64,000 bases of DNA from Pedobacter steynii (GCF_001721645.1 NZ_CP017141.1:6324001-6388000); one strand, 5' to 3'; shown: positions 1 through 8,609, numbered from the stretch's first letter. Translations and numbers: made by a program. The notes: a model not told the origin generated them from the sequence alone.

Positions 1-856
1 CGTTATTTTCCGGTGCCAGGATATTTACACCAACAATTAATGGATTCTTACTGGCAGCATCAAAAGCAATCAACAGCCTTTTGAATACATCACTGGCTTC
101 AAGAATTCTAACTGTATACGTTTGATACCGCATCACAAACGATTCGTCATCCATCTTTAAGGAATGATGCAGTTTATTAACCGTGTGCTCACTGAAGTTA
201 TCTGCACAGGAAATCACCCCCTTTTTTAAAAGTTCCTGATAAAGCGTATCTAATAATAACTGGCATTTCTGCTCCTCATTTTGCTTTTGGAGTACCTGAA
301 ACCGTGGGTTGAACCGAATACTCAAATCTCCGGTTTTACCACAGCTAGCTGAGGCAAGCATGGTTTCTATATAACTTACATTCTCCTTAACTGCACGCTT
401 TTTGATTTCCAGTAATCCGGAATCAATATTATTTTCACTTGCCACATTAAAGTGATTAAAAGATTCAAAAAATTGCCTGTCGGAAGGAAAGCTGACACCA
501 TTATAATCTTTAACAGACCACTTTTGTAATAACCTGGCCTTATAATCCTCCAGCTGCCCCTCTTTTTTTATCGTACTTAGTTTTGCCCATTCCTGATCTT
601 CAGAAAGGAGGTTATCCCTGACTTCCAATGTTGCTCTATGTACAAAGTAATCCTTCGTGATTACATAATCAACAAAGCTCTCTGCATAGACAGAACCGCT
701 ATAATGATGATGAAGGTCTCCCCCTTTAGGCATTTGAGAAAAAAAGGCAGTCAGCTTCGCGGGATTATTCCTGATTTTTTCCAGATAAGCATGAATCGTT
801 TGAGCATTGGTATGAAAGAAAAGAAAGGTAAAAAATAGAGTCAGGTACTTTTTCAT
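1..856 (-). CDS. Adenosine deaminase-like secreted enzyme, C-terminus cut by window edge
   Basis: About 285 codons of an open frame run off the left edge, so the 3' end is missing. The N-terminus is a signal peptide ending near TNAQ (residues 1-19). Residues 41-53 read QMPKGGDLHHHYS, which matches the MPKGG-x-LHxHxxG block at the start of ADA/ADGF-type adenosine deaminases; H49 and H51 would be the first two zinc ligands. Known family role: hydrolytic deamination of adenosine to inosine; the secretion signal suggests a periplasmic or outer location. The remaining zinc and catalytic residues lie outside the window. The start at 856 was chosen because a TAAA motif lies 8 bases upstream; an in-frame ATG at 862 is the alternative. 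Confidence 0.72.
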   Translation of the reverse strand, partial: MKKYLTLFFTFLFFHTNAQTIHAYLEKIRNNPAKLTAFFSQMPKGGDLHHHYSGSVYAESFVDYVITKDYFVHRATLEVRDNLLSEDQEWAKLSTIKKEGQLEDYKARLLQKWSVKDYNGVSFPSDRQFFESFNHFNVASENNIDSGLLEIKKRAVKENVSYIETMLASASCGKTGDLSIRFNPRFQVLQKQNEEQKCQLLLDTLYQELLKKGVISCADNFSEHTVNKLHHSLKMDDESFVMRYQTYTVRILEASDVFKRLLIAFDAASKNPLIVGVNILAPENN

Positions 857-920
857 TAACATAGTTTAGAAAGGACTGCATGGCCTTTCCACAATATTAA
901 GAAAATTTATCTTCTGCCGT

Positions 921-950
921 AGGGGTAAACCCTTATCTCGTTGTCTCAAT
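921..950 (+). promoter_or_regulatory. Inverted repeat GGGT-aa-ACCC upstream of the surface-repeat/sigma cluster
   Basis: A short perfect inverted repeat (923-926 and 929-932, two-base spacer) sits about 35 bases before the ATG at 967. No TAnnTTTG element is seen here, so the cluster may use an alternative sigma factor or a regulator site. Recognition by the sigma factor at 4393-4980 is only a guess. Confidence 0.3.
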
Positions 951-966
951 TTAAAATAAGACAGAG

Positions 967-2151
967 ATGAACATATTCTACAACAGAAAAACACAGGACG
1001 ATCGGAGATTCAAAACTTTTACCCCTATTTTGAAAGCATTCGGTTTAGCCGGACTTTTAATCTCAGGGTTAAGTGGTTTTAGTCAGCAGACTAATCCGGG
1101 CAAAATACACATTGGTTTGGTTTATCCATTGAGTACCAACGGAACCCATGCACCATTAGATACCAACAAACTTTCTTTTCACCTTATTGCAGGGGTTTCT
1201 TCTGTGGAACGAGGCTTTAGTTTTGCCGGGCTCTCCAACATCATCCGTAACGAGGCAAAAGGAACCCAGTTTGCTGCTTTTTCCAACCATATTGGTAAAA
1301 AAGCAGATGGCTTACTGATAGCCGGATTTCTAAATACCTATGGAGAAGGTCAGGGTGCACAGCTTGCAGGCTTCGGAAACTTTTCCCGTGGAAATGTAAA
1401 AGGGGCTCAATTAGCCGGATTTGGCAATATCGCCAAAGAAGTAAATGGAGCTCAGCTTGCTGGCTTCTTCAATATCTCCACCTCAGTTAAAGGGCCCCAA
1501 CTTGCAGGTTTTATGAACCTTAGCAAAAAAAATGTGGCCTGTACACAGTTTGCTGGATTTATCAATAAAGCTGCAAATGTAAATGGTTCTCAGTTTGCCG
1601 GATTCATCAATATCGCTAAAAAAGTGAAAGGCATTCAGGGAGCGGGATTTATCAATATTGCCGATAGCAGTGACTATCCGATCGGAATCATTAACCTGAT
1701 AAAAAAGGGAGAAAAGGCAATCAGTATTACAACAGATGAAACATCGAGTACAATGCTCTCTTTCAGATCGGGAGGCAAAGTGCTTTACGGTATCATTGGT
1801 ATTGGTTACAATTTCAAAAATAAAGATGAAGTATATGCCATGGAGATTGGATTTGGTGCCCACTGGTTTCAAAGTTCTTCCTTCCGCTTAAATACGGAAC
1901 TGACTGGAATGTCGGTGGAAAGCTTCAAAAGAGGAGAATATTTTAAATCATCTTTCAAAGTCTTGCCAGCTTTAAGAATTGGAAAACATATGGAACTCTT
2001 TGGCGGACCATCATTTAATTTCCTAAGCACCAACACCATTGAAGGTAAAACCTTACACAAAAAATTCATCCACAGCTGGGAAAACAAATGGGGAGATCAC
2101 CTTCAGGCCCTATATATAGGTTATGGCGGAGGAATTCAATTTAACTTTTAA
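967..2151 (+). CDS. LA_2272-type surface-repeat protein
   Basis: 394 residues. The N-terminus has a positively charged start and a hydrophobic stretch (about residues 22-40) ending in GFSQ, an export signal. From about residue 85 to 235 there are roughly eight copies of a 20-22-residue repeat with consensus G-x-Q-x-AGF-x-N-I, as in the LA_2272 family of surface repeats. The last 130 residues look like alternating beta strands ending in GGGIQFNF, an outer-membrane-like C-terminus. Function is unknown; a surface location is inferred. It is the first gene of a tight plus-strand cluster (12 bases to the next gene) and shares its repeat with the C-terminal half of the protein at 5958-7748, so the two probably act in one process. 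Confidence 0.8.
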   Translation: MNIFYNRKTQDDRRFKTFTPILKAFGLAGLLISGLSGFSQQTNPGKIHIGLVYPLSTNGTHAPLDTNKLSFHLIAGVSSVERGFSFAGLSNIIRNEAKGTQFAAFSNHIGKKADGLLIAGFLNTYGEGQGAQLAGFGNFSRGNVKGAQLAGFGNIAKEVNGAQLAGFFNISTSVKGPQLAGFMNLSKKNVACTQFAGFINKAANVNGSQFAGFINIAKKVKGIQGAGFINIADSSDYPIGIINLIKKGEKAISITTDETSSTMLSFRSGGKVLYGIIGIGYNFKNKDEVYAMEIGFGAHWFQSSSFRLNTELTGMSVESFKRGEYFKSSFKVLPALRIGKHMELFGGPSFNFLSTNTIEGKTLHKKFIHSWENKWGDHLQALYIGYGGGIQFNF

Positions 2152-2163
2152 ACAAATAAAACC

Positions 2164-2814
2164 ATGAAAAATATCGTTGCCTGCATGATTATCGGTCTTT
2201 TCCTGACCTCATGCTCCAAAGACAGACTGACCGCCAATGGCGATATCATTACAGAAACAAGAACTCCGGGAAATTTTAGCGGTGTTAACCTCAGCGGATC
2301 CAAACATATTCACGTCGTCTATGGAGAAACCTTTAAAGTGGATTTGAAAGGTTCCAGAAATCTGATCCCCTATTTTAGAACCGAAATCATCGGGGATAAC
2401 CTCCATCTCGATTATAAAAAGGTGAATGTGAAGGAAGATGACCTCGAAGTTACCGTTACCCTGCCAGCCATTAGAAATGTTTCCCTGAGCGGCAGTGGCA
2501 AAGTGCGGATCTCGGGTTCTTTTCCCCTGGTTGATAAATGGAAAGGTTCTATCAGTGGTTCCGGGGAAATTATTACTCAGTCTGTCTTCGAAGTAAAAGA
2601 TCTGCTACTTAATATTTCCGGTTCTGGAAACGCAAATCTGGAAAAAATTGTGGCCAGAGAAGCTGATGTAGACATTTCAGGCAGCGGTGATGCCAGGATT
2701 AATGCCTCAGAAGAATTAAAGGCCCGAATCAGCGGATCCGGAAAGCTTTACTATACCGGGAACCCAGAGATAGATTCCAGGATCAGCGGGTCTGGAAAAA
2801 TTATCAAATTTTAA
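2164..2814 (+). CDS. Head-GIN domain (DUF2807) lipoprotein
   Basis: 216 residues with a lipoprotein signal (LTSC, Cys17). The body is a repeated SGSG pattern every 20 residues or so (LSGSGKV, ISGSGE, ISGSGNA, ISGSGDA, ISGSGKL), typical of the putative auto-transporter adhesin head-GIN domain DUF2807, a right-handed beta-helix-like fold. The molecular role of DUF2807 is not known; adhesion is only a family label. The gene lies 12 bases after the surface-repeat gene and 10 bases before the sterol desaturase gene, so it is very likely co-transcribed. A second, distantly similar head-GIN lipoprotein is at 37402-38112. Confidence 0.85.
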   Translation: MKNIVACMIIGLFLTSCSKDRLTANGDIITETRTPGNFSGVNLSGSKHIHVVYGETFKVDLKGSRNLIPYFRTEIIGDNLHLDYKKVNVKEDDLEVTVTLPAIRNVSLSGSGKVRISGSFPLVDKWKGSISGSGEIITQSVFEVKDLLLNISGSGNANLEKIVAREADVDISGSGDARINASEELKARISGSGKLYYTGNPEIDSRISGSGKIIKF

Positions 2815-2824
2815 TATAAAAACC

Positions 2825-4324
2825 ATGGCAACAAATACTATGATCTGGCAGGACTTCATTTCTATATTTGGAGCGCAGCGCATCAATATATCAGACAGTT
2901 ATCAAATCCAGGAAAAGGCACCTAATATTGTTGCCTATGCCCTACCTGCAGTTTTTCTTCTGACCATCATTGAGTTTATGGTTTCCTATTTCGGAGAACA
3001 TAAAAGCTATGAAAGAAAAGAAACCATAGGTTCATTACTCGTTGGATTAGGAAATCTGGTTGTGAATATCTTAATGAAGGCTATATTGATCTATGCCGCA
3101 ATCTGGATCTATAACCTGTTGCCGTGGAGAATGGAAATGAGCTGGTGGACCTTAATCCCATGCTTTATTCTGTATGATTGCTGCAGTTACTGGTCTCACC
3201 GCATCTCCCATTTCAACCGCTTTTTTTGGGCAACTCATGTCGTTCATCATTCAGCGGCGCACTATAACCTCACAGTAGCTTTCAGACAAAGTTGGGTACA
3301 GCATTTCAAAACTGTATTCTTTATTCCTGTGGCCATGTTAGGTTTTCATCCGGTGATCTTTTTGGTGGCCAGCCAGTTAAGCACACTTTACCAGTTCTGG
3401 GTACACACCGAATCGATTGGAAAGCTACACCCATTTATAGAAAAATACTTTGGTACTCCTTCTAATCACAGAGTACATCACGGTAGTCAGGAAAAGTATC
3501 TGAACAAAAATTTTGGTGCCACTTTCATGATCTGGGATCATCTTTTCAATAGCTTTCAGTATGAAGAAGAACAACCTATATATGGCCTAACGACTCCTTT
3601 GACAAACAAAACCAATCCATTTATACTGAACTTTCATGAATATCGGGATATGGTAGAAGATATTAAAAAAAGTGATGGAGTCCGGGAATGTCTGTTTTTC
3701 ATTTTCGCCAGCCCATGCAAAATTTACCGCCATAAGCTGCAAAAAGATCAGCAGACTGATCCAGAAAAAAAACATAAAAATCATACAAAAACAACCGCTT
3801 TAATCTTGATGATTATGCTATTATTAAACCAGATGCTGAGTGCTCAACCTTTACCGGTACATGCGGAACTGCCTACTCCTACCGGAAAAAATCTGTTGTT
3901 CTTTCTGCAAAGAACTCCAGATGCAAATACAGTCATATACGAACTGAACTTCAAAGGGGAAGCGCTCGATCCAGAAGCACCGGTTAAGGGATCCTGGATC
4001 AGGTATGAAGAGGATGGAAAGACCAAGGAGCTAACCCCTATTGAGAAAAAATTCGCTTATGGAGTAAAATGTAAAGACTTGGGAAATGATCAGTTTGAGA
4101 TCCGCCTGATGGCTTATAAAAAAATGCCAATGTACCTGATGAAATCTCCACTGGATCATAAATATCATATCTACATCAAAGAAGAAGGAAAACATTTTCT
4201 ATTAAAAAGGGTGTTTGTAAAGGTAAATGGGGGGTCCTTCTGGTTTCCAAAAGTAGCTTACATCGACCTGATTACAGCCAATTCGGAAACAGGAAGGGAA
4301 ATCTTAAAAAGAATTAACATTTAA
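2825..4324 (+). CDS. Sterol desaturase-family membrane hydroxylase fused to a DUF4833 domain
   Basis: 499 residues. Residues 1-300 are a fatty-acid hydroxylase/sterol desaturase membrane enzyme with the histidine boxes HRISH (125-129), HVVHH (138-142) and HRVHH (215-219) that bind a di-iron centre; family members oxidise or desaturate lipids at the membrane. After a basic linker (about 302-322) comes a hydrophobic segment (324-340, ending MLSAQ) that looks like an internal signal peptide, then about 150 residues starting LLFFLQRTPDANTVIYELN that match DUF4833. The second part would be periplasmic. There is no stop or frame change between the parts, so this is a real fusion in this sequence. 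The lipid substrate and the DUF4833 role are unknown. 68 bases separate it from the sigma factor gene. Confidence 0.82.
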   Translation: MATNTMIWQDFISIFGAQRINISDSYQIQEKAPNIVAYALPAVFLLTIIEFMVSYFGEHKSYERKETIGSLLVGLGNLVVNILMKAILIYAAIWIYNLLPWRMEMSWWTLIPCFILYDCCSYWSHRISHFNRFFWATHVVHHSAAHYNLTVAFRQSWVQHFKTVFFIPVAMLGFHPVIFLVASQLSTLYQFWVHTESIGKLHPFIEKYFGTPSNHRVHHGSQEKYLNKNFGATFMIWDHLFNSFQYEEEQPIYGLTTPLTNKTNPFILNFHEYRDMVEDIKKSDGVRECLFFIFASPCKIYRHKLQKDQQTDPEKKHKNHTKTTALILMIMLLLNQMLSAQPLPVHAELPTPTGKNLLFFLQRTPDANTVIYELNFKGEALDPEAPVKGSWIRYEEDGKTKELTPIEKKFAYGVKCKDLGNDQFEIRLMAYKKMPMYLMKSPLDHKYHIYIKEEGKHFLLKRVFVKVNGGSFWFPKVAYIDLITANSETGREILKRINI

Positions 4325-4392
4325 GATAAACAAATAAACCCAGGGATAGAAAAAGCGAAGGAAACTAATATATTTGAAGAAGAATTAAACAA

Positions 4393-4980
4393 GTGAAATT
4401 AACCGATCCAGTTTCCGACACTGTCGTACATGATTATAATGATGAGGCTTTTGAACAATTGTTCAAACTGCATTATAAGGCTTTGCACATTTATGCCAAT
4501 GTGATACTCAAGGACGAGGATCTTGCAGAAGAAATCGTTCAGGGCATGTTTCTAAAATTTTGGGAGAAAAGAACATTATTAAACATACAATCTTCTATTA
4601 AAGCTTATTTCTATAAATGCGTTTATAATGATTGCTTAAATTACCTGAAACATGAAAAAATTAAAATCAAACATCAGGAATTTACTTACCACACCATGGA
4701 TACACATCACGAATCCGCATCGGCTAAAGTAGAACTTACTGAATTGGAAATCCAAGTGAGGACAGCATTAAATGAGCTGCCGGAACAATGCAGGACAATA
4801 TTTCAAATGAGCAGATTTGAAGAACTTAAATATCGCGAAATCGCGGAACAGCTGGGGATATCCAGCAAAACAGTAGAAAACCAAATAGGAAAAGCGCTGA
4901 GAATACTGAGGTTAAAACTCGCTGATTTTTTAACCCTAATCCTATTGGGACTGATGTACTATAAAGATTTTTTGAATTAA
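4393..4980 (+). CDS. ECF-type RNA polymerase sigma-70 factor
   Basis: 195 residues. Region 2 (about 16-80) contains the FKLHYKALHIYANVIL and DEDLAEEIVQGMFLKFWE blocks; region 4 (about 120-175) contains a helix-turn-helix, YREIAEQLGISSKTVENQI. The hydrophobic tail (LTLILLGLMYY) is usual in Bacteroidetes expansion-family sigma factors. The start codon is GTG at 4393; no in-frame ATG lies near it, and TTAAAC lies just upstream. The FecR gene follows after 3 bases, the standard pairing in which FecR holds the sigma factor until an outer-membrane signal arrives. The usual partner, a TonB receptor with an STN domain, is replaced here by an STN/surface-repeat protein. Confidence 0.93.
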   Translation: MKLTDPVSDTVVHDYNDEAFEQLFKLHYKALHIYANVILKDEDLAEEIVQGMFLKFWEKRTLLNIQSSIKAYFYKCVYNDCLNYLKHEKIKIKHQEFTYHTMDTHHESASAKVELTELEIQVRTALNELPEQCRTIFQMSRFEELKYREIAEQLGISSKTVENQIGKALRILRLKLADFLTLILLGLMYYKDFLN

Positions 4981-4983
4981 GCA

Positions 4984-5958
4984 ATGACAGCAATGACTGA
5001 TGAACTATTGATAAAGTTTCTATTGAAAGAAACGAGTGAGGAAGAAAATATGACCGTTCAGGAATGGCTCGCTGCTGATCCTGCAAATATTTCCCGTTTC
5101 ATCCAGTTTGAGAAAATCTGGGAAGCCAGCAAAAGCCTGGCCCCTGAAAGCAAAATTGATGAAGAACAGGCATGGAATACTTTCAAAGAGAAAACTAAAC
5201 AACTAAAAAAGAAAGAAGAAGCTGTTATCGTACCCTTAAAGAAAAGTTATAGCTGGTTAAAAATTGCCGCGGCATTTGTGCTCGCCATAGGCGCCTGGGC
5301 CATTTACCAATTTATGGTACCAGTAGCGTATACCGCGCTGACAGCCAGCAACAAAGTATTGACCAGCACACTACCGGATGGAACTGAGCTTACCCTGAAT
5401 AAAAAATCGCAGCTCAGTTATGCCCGCAACTTCAAAAATAACCGAAGTGTGCGTCTGGATTCAGGAGATGTTTTTTTTAATGTAGCTCACGATAAATCGC
5501 ATCCTTTTGTGATTGAAATAGATGAAGTGTCTGTTGAGGTTGTTGGCACTTCCTTCAATATAAAACATCTGAATAACCAGACTGAAGTAATTGTAGAAAC
5601 CGGAATAGTAAAAGTCAGATTAGATGGAGAAGAACTACAGCTTGTTAAAGGAGAAAAGGTATTCATCAGCGACCTCAGTAAGAAACTGACTAAAGAGCGA
5701 AATCAGGACCAGTCTTACAACTACTACCGCAGCGGGATTTTTGAATTCAGCGGGATGCCGCTATGGAAAGTTGCTGATTTACTGAACGAGGCTTATGAGG
5801 TAAAGATCAATGTCGATCCAGCCGCCAAGGAACATAAGCTATACACGACCTTAAAATTATCCAACTCACTTGAGCACAACCTTACAGTTATCTGTGATGC
5901 CTTGGATTTAACCCATTCACGTAACCAACAGGAAATTTTGTTGTCTAAGAAAAAGTGA
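4984..5958 (+). CDS. FecR-family anti-sigma factor
   Basis: 324 residues with the usual order: a cytoplasmic N-terminal part with the sigma-binding region (about 1-85), one membrane helix (about 90-110, WLKIAAAFVLAIGAWAIYQF), a periplasmic FecR domain (about 120-215, with LPDGTELTLNKKSQLSY and SGDVFFNVAHD), and a C-terminal DUF4974 domain (about 245-320). It should bind the sigma factor encoded just upstream and sense the state of an STN-bearing outer-membrane partner. Its stop codon overlaps the start of the next gene (TGATG), which suggests translational coupling with that STN protein. An alternative start is the ATG at 4993. Confidence 0.93.
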   Translation: MTAMTDELLIKFLLKETSEEENMTVQEWLAADPANISRFIQFEKIWEASKSLAPESKIDEEQAWNTFKEKTKQLKKKEEAVIVPLKKSYSWLKIAAAFVLAIGAWAIYQFMVPVAYTALTASNKVLTSTLPDGTELTLNKKSQLSYARNFKNNRSVRLDSGDVFFNVAHDKSHPFVIEIDEVSVEVVGTSFNIKHLNNQTEVIVETGIVKVRLDGEELQLVKGEKVFISDLSKKLTKERNQDQSYNYYRSGIFEFSGMPLWKVADLLNEAYEVKINVDPAAKEHKLYTTLKLSNSLEHNLTVICDALDLTHSRNQQEILLSKKK

Positions 5959-7748
5959 TGAAGACCAGAATGATTATTTTTTTTCTCGTTTTATCGGGAT
6001 CTGCCCTTGCCCAGACAACTACCGGCACTTATCAGCACAACCTTTCCAAAAGAGTGAGCTTTTACATCAGACAGGAAAGGGTAAGTCAGGTCCTGAGCAA
6101 AATGAGTAAAGCGGGAGATTTCTACTTTGCCTATAACGGCACTTTATTTTCCCAGGACAGTCTGGTAAACCTAAATGTAAGAAATGCACCGGTCAGAGAT
6201 GTTCTGGACCAGATGTTTAACGGAAAGGTGGATTATAAGGAAAATGCAGAATACATCATTCTCCGCTATGCAGTAAACCACCTGACCATCGAACCTGAAA
6301 ATATCACCACCGCTGAGAATCTGTATATGATCAGCGGTTATGTTGTGGATACCCAAACCGGAAAAAAAGTTACACAGGCCAGTGTTTATGAAAAAAGATT
6401 ATTACAGTCTACACTAACAGACAACGATGGCTATTTCAGATTGCGTTTTAAGGGCGATCATAAAGAGGTCATCCTCAACGCCAGTAAAGAAACTTACCGG
6501 GATACAGCCTTGGTTTTTCTTGCCGATATCACCATCAAACCTGAATCTTATGATGATCCGGACAGAGAAAAGGGAACTATGTTTTCGAATGCAATTGAAG
6601 ATCTGGGCATCGGTCGTTTCTTTATCTCCTCTGCACAAAGGATACAGAATTTAAACATTCCTAACTTCTTCGCCAATACCCCTTTTCAGGCCTCCCTTAC
6701 ACCTGGACTAAGTTCTCATGGAATGATGAGTTCCAGGGTCATCAATAAAGTATCTTTAAACGTGATTGGCGGATATACCGCGGGAGTAGATGGAGTGGAG
6801 TTTGCCGGTGCATTTAACCTGACCAAGGGAAACGTAAAAAAGGCACAGGTAGCTGGAATTTTCAATACGGTTGGCGGTGATGTAGACGGAACTCAGTTCG
6901 CCGGACTACATAATGATGTAAGGGGACAACTAAAAGGAGCACAGGCTGCAGGCTTGCTCAATATTGTAAAAGGAGATGTAAATGGAGTGCAATTTGCCGG
7001 AATGGCCAATATTGTGAGTGGAAATATGAAGGGATTTCAGGCAGCTGGGTTGACAAACATTGTGGGTGCTGAAACAAAGGGCGTTCAAATTGCAGGTCTT
7101 GGTAATGTAAATTCACGTAATTCAGTGGGAATAGCAATTGCAGGATTGGCTAACATTACTTCCAAAACCTCTTCCGGTTTGCAATTGGCCGGACTCTTCA
7201 ACGCTACAAAGAAGAACACGGGTTTTCAAATCGCGCTGGTTAATCTTGCAGATTCTTCTTCGGGAACAAGCCTTGGTCTGCTTAATTTTATCGGAGATGG
7301 TTACCATAAAATCAGCATATCTGCGAATGAACAGATCAATACAAATATTGCCCTAAAAACTGGAAATGCAAAGCTTTACAGCATTATTTTAGCGGGATAC
7401 AATTTCTCTGACACCGCAAAACTGGCTACACTGGGCATTGGTTTCGGCCACGATTTCATTTTCAACAAACGTTTATCTCTTGCACCGGAACTCTTGTTTC
7501 AATACCTGTATCCTGGCAATTGGGACTATTCAAATTCATTAACAAAATTCCAATTGAATCTTCAGATCCAGGTCTTTAAGGGCTTTACGATATTTGGAGG
7601 TCCATCCTACTCTTATTACAATAGCGATGCCCCTGCCGGGTCGAGCGCTAAGAATTACAAGCAACAGATTGTGCCACGAAAACACCATAATTTCAGCGGA
7701 AATAATAAAGGATGGCATGGCTGGAATGTCGGGATTACCATTATGTGA
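5958..7748 (+). CDS. STN + carboxypeptidase-like domain + LA_2272 surface-repeat protein
   Basis: 596 residues from the ATG at 5958, which overlaps the fecR stop; the GTG at 5955 is less likely. A signal peptide (ending ALAQ) is followed by an STN domain (about 30-95, VSFYIRQERVSQVLSKM through YIILR) and a carboxypeptidase-like regulatory beta-sandwich (about 125-190, ISGYVVDTQTGKKVTQASVYE). There is no TonB plug or barrel. Residues 260-430 are about eight LA_2272-type repeats (GxQxAGxxN), followed by a beta-rich tail. In ordinary FecIRA systems the STN domain of a TonB receptor touches FecR, so this protein probably passes a surface signal to the FecR encoded upstream. The ligand is unknown. 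Confidence 0.82.
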   Translation: MKTRMIIFFLVLSGSALAQTTTGTYQHNLSKRVSFYIRQERVSQVLSKMSKAGDFYFAYNGTLFSQDSLVNLNVRNAPVRDVLDQMFNGKVDYKENAEYIILRYAVNHLTIEPENITTAENLYMISGYVVDTQTGKKVTQASVYEKRLLQSTLTDNDGYFRLRFKGDHKEVILNASKETYRDTALVFLADITIKPESYDDPDREKGTMFSNAIEDLGIGRFFISSAQRIQNLNIPNFFANTPFQASLTPGLSSHGMMSSRVINKVSLNVIGGYTAGVDGVEFAGAFNLTKGNVKKAQVAGIFNTVGGDVDGTQFAGLHNDVRGQLKGAQAAGLLNIVKGDVNGVQFAGMANIVSGNMKGFQAAGLTNIVGAETKGVQIAGLGNVNSRNSVGIAIAGLANITSKTSSGLQLAGLFNATKKNTGFQIALVNLADSSSGTSLGLLNFIGDGYHKISISANEQINTNIALKTGNAKLYSIILAGYNFSDTAKLATLGIGFGHDFIFNKRLSLAPELLFQYLYPGNWDYSNSLTKFQLNLQIQVFKGFTIFGGPSYSYYNSDAPAGSSAKNYKQQIVPRKHHNFSGNNKGWHGWNVGITIM

Positions 7749-7753
7749 CCTGA

Positions 7754-8437
7754 TTAACTCAGCAGTTGTAACAGTTCTTTCAAACCTTCGGTTGCTGTTT
7801 TTTCAATTCGGACTATTCTACTGCTGTCTCTCATTTCCGGTATTTTCGGATCGATGATATACCTCGGGCTTCTTCTGGGAACAAAATTCAGCAGATTTGC
7901 AGCGGGATATACTGCCAATGAACTGCCTATCAATACAAACAGATCTGCAGATCTGCAAATTCCAGCTGCTGCCTCGATCATAGGCACTGCCTCTCCAAAC
8001 CATACCACATGTGCACGCAGCTGAGCCCCCAATTCACAAAGCTCGCCCATTTTTATTTCCCAGCCGTTTACAGGATAGGTCAATTCTGGATTGAGGTCTG
8101 ATTGCGATCTGGTAATCACACCATGCAAATGGGTCACATTTGAAGATCCTGCTCTTTCATGCAGATCGTCAATATTCTGGGTAATAATCTGGACATCATA
8201 ATGAGCCTCCAGCTCAACTAATCCCCTATGCGCATCATTTGGTTCGGCTGCCAGCACCTGCTTTCTTCTCTGGTTATAAAAATCCTGCACCAGTTCTGGA
8301 TTTTTAAGCCAGGCTTCAGGCGTAGCTACATCATATACATTAAAGCCTTCCCACAACCCATCCGTGTCCCTAAAAGTTTTTAAACCACTTTCAGCACTAA
8401 TTCCAGCACCCGTTAAGACGACCAGCTTCTTCTTCAT
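7754..8437 (-). CDS. cobB: NAD-dependent protein deacylase of the SIR2 family
   Basis: 227 residues from the ATG at 8437; a GTG at 8446 could add three residues. The N-terminus VVLTGAGISAESGLKTFRD is the NAD-binding sirtuin motif. ITQNIDDLHERAGSSNVTHLHG holds the QNID block and the catalytic His (THLHG). A YNQRR stretch fits the YxxR motif that marks sirtuins able to remove succinyl or malonyl groups. No CxxC zinc pair is present between the catalytic His and WFGEAVP, as in many Bacteroidota sirtuins. It would regulate cytoplasmic enzymes by deacylating lysines, releasing nicotinamide and O-acyl-ADP-ribose. It converges on the preceding gene with 5 bases between stops. A -7 element lies at 8456-8463. 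Confidence 0.92.
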   Translation of the reverse strand: MKKKLVVLTGAGISAESGLKTFRDTDGLWEGFNVYDVATPEAWLKNPELVQDFYNQRRKQVLAAEPNDAHRGLVELEAHYDVQIITQNIDDLHERAGSSNVTHLHGVITRSQSDLNPELTYPVNGWEIKMGELCELGAQLRAHVVWFGEAVPMIEAAAGICRSADLFVLIGSSLAVYPAANLLNFVPRRSPRYIIDPKIPEMRDSSRIVRIEKTATEGLKELLQLLS

Positions 8438-8455
8438 AAATATCACGCTTCAGAC

Positions 8456-8463
8456 CAAATATA
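8456..8463 (-). promoter_or_regulatory. -7 promoter element of the sirtuin gene
   Basis: Minus-strand TATATTTG matches the Bacteroidota TAnnTTTG -7 consensus and ends 18 bases before the ATG at 8437. A TTTG sequence lies about 22 bases farther upstream as a possible -33 element. Confidence 0.55.
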
Positions 8464-8550
8464 GTAAAAAGGGTCGGTTAGCGAGCAAAACACATGCATC
8501 AGGACAAATTCCAGGGGAGACAAAATAAACCATGGTTCAGGATTTTGGAA

Positions 8551-8590
8551 AATAAAAATCCCGTAATGGTTTATGAACCATTACGGGATT
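8551..8590 (-). terminator. Rho-independent terminator after the DUF6580 gene
   Basis: Perfect 15-base arms (8557-8571 and 8576-8590) with a four-base loop, followed on the minus strand by TTTATT. It sits 20 bases downstream of the DUF6580 stop. Confidence 0.88.
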
Positions 8591-8609
8591 AATATAACAA
8601 AGTAGCGGG

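Noticed and set aside
1261..1670. CRISPR-like or tandem DNA repeat in the surface-repeat gene
   Set aside because: The periodicity is at the protein level (GxQxAGxxN); the DNA copies are too variable and are within an open frame.
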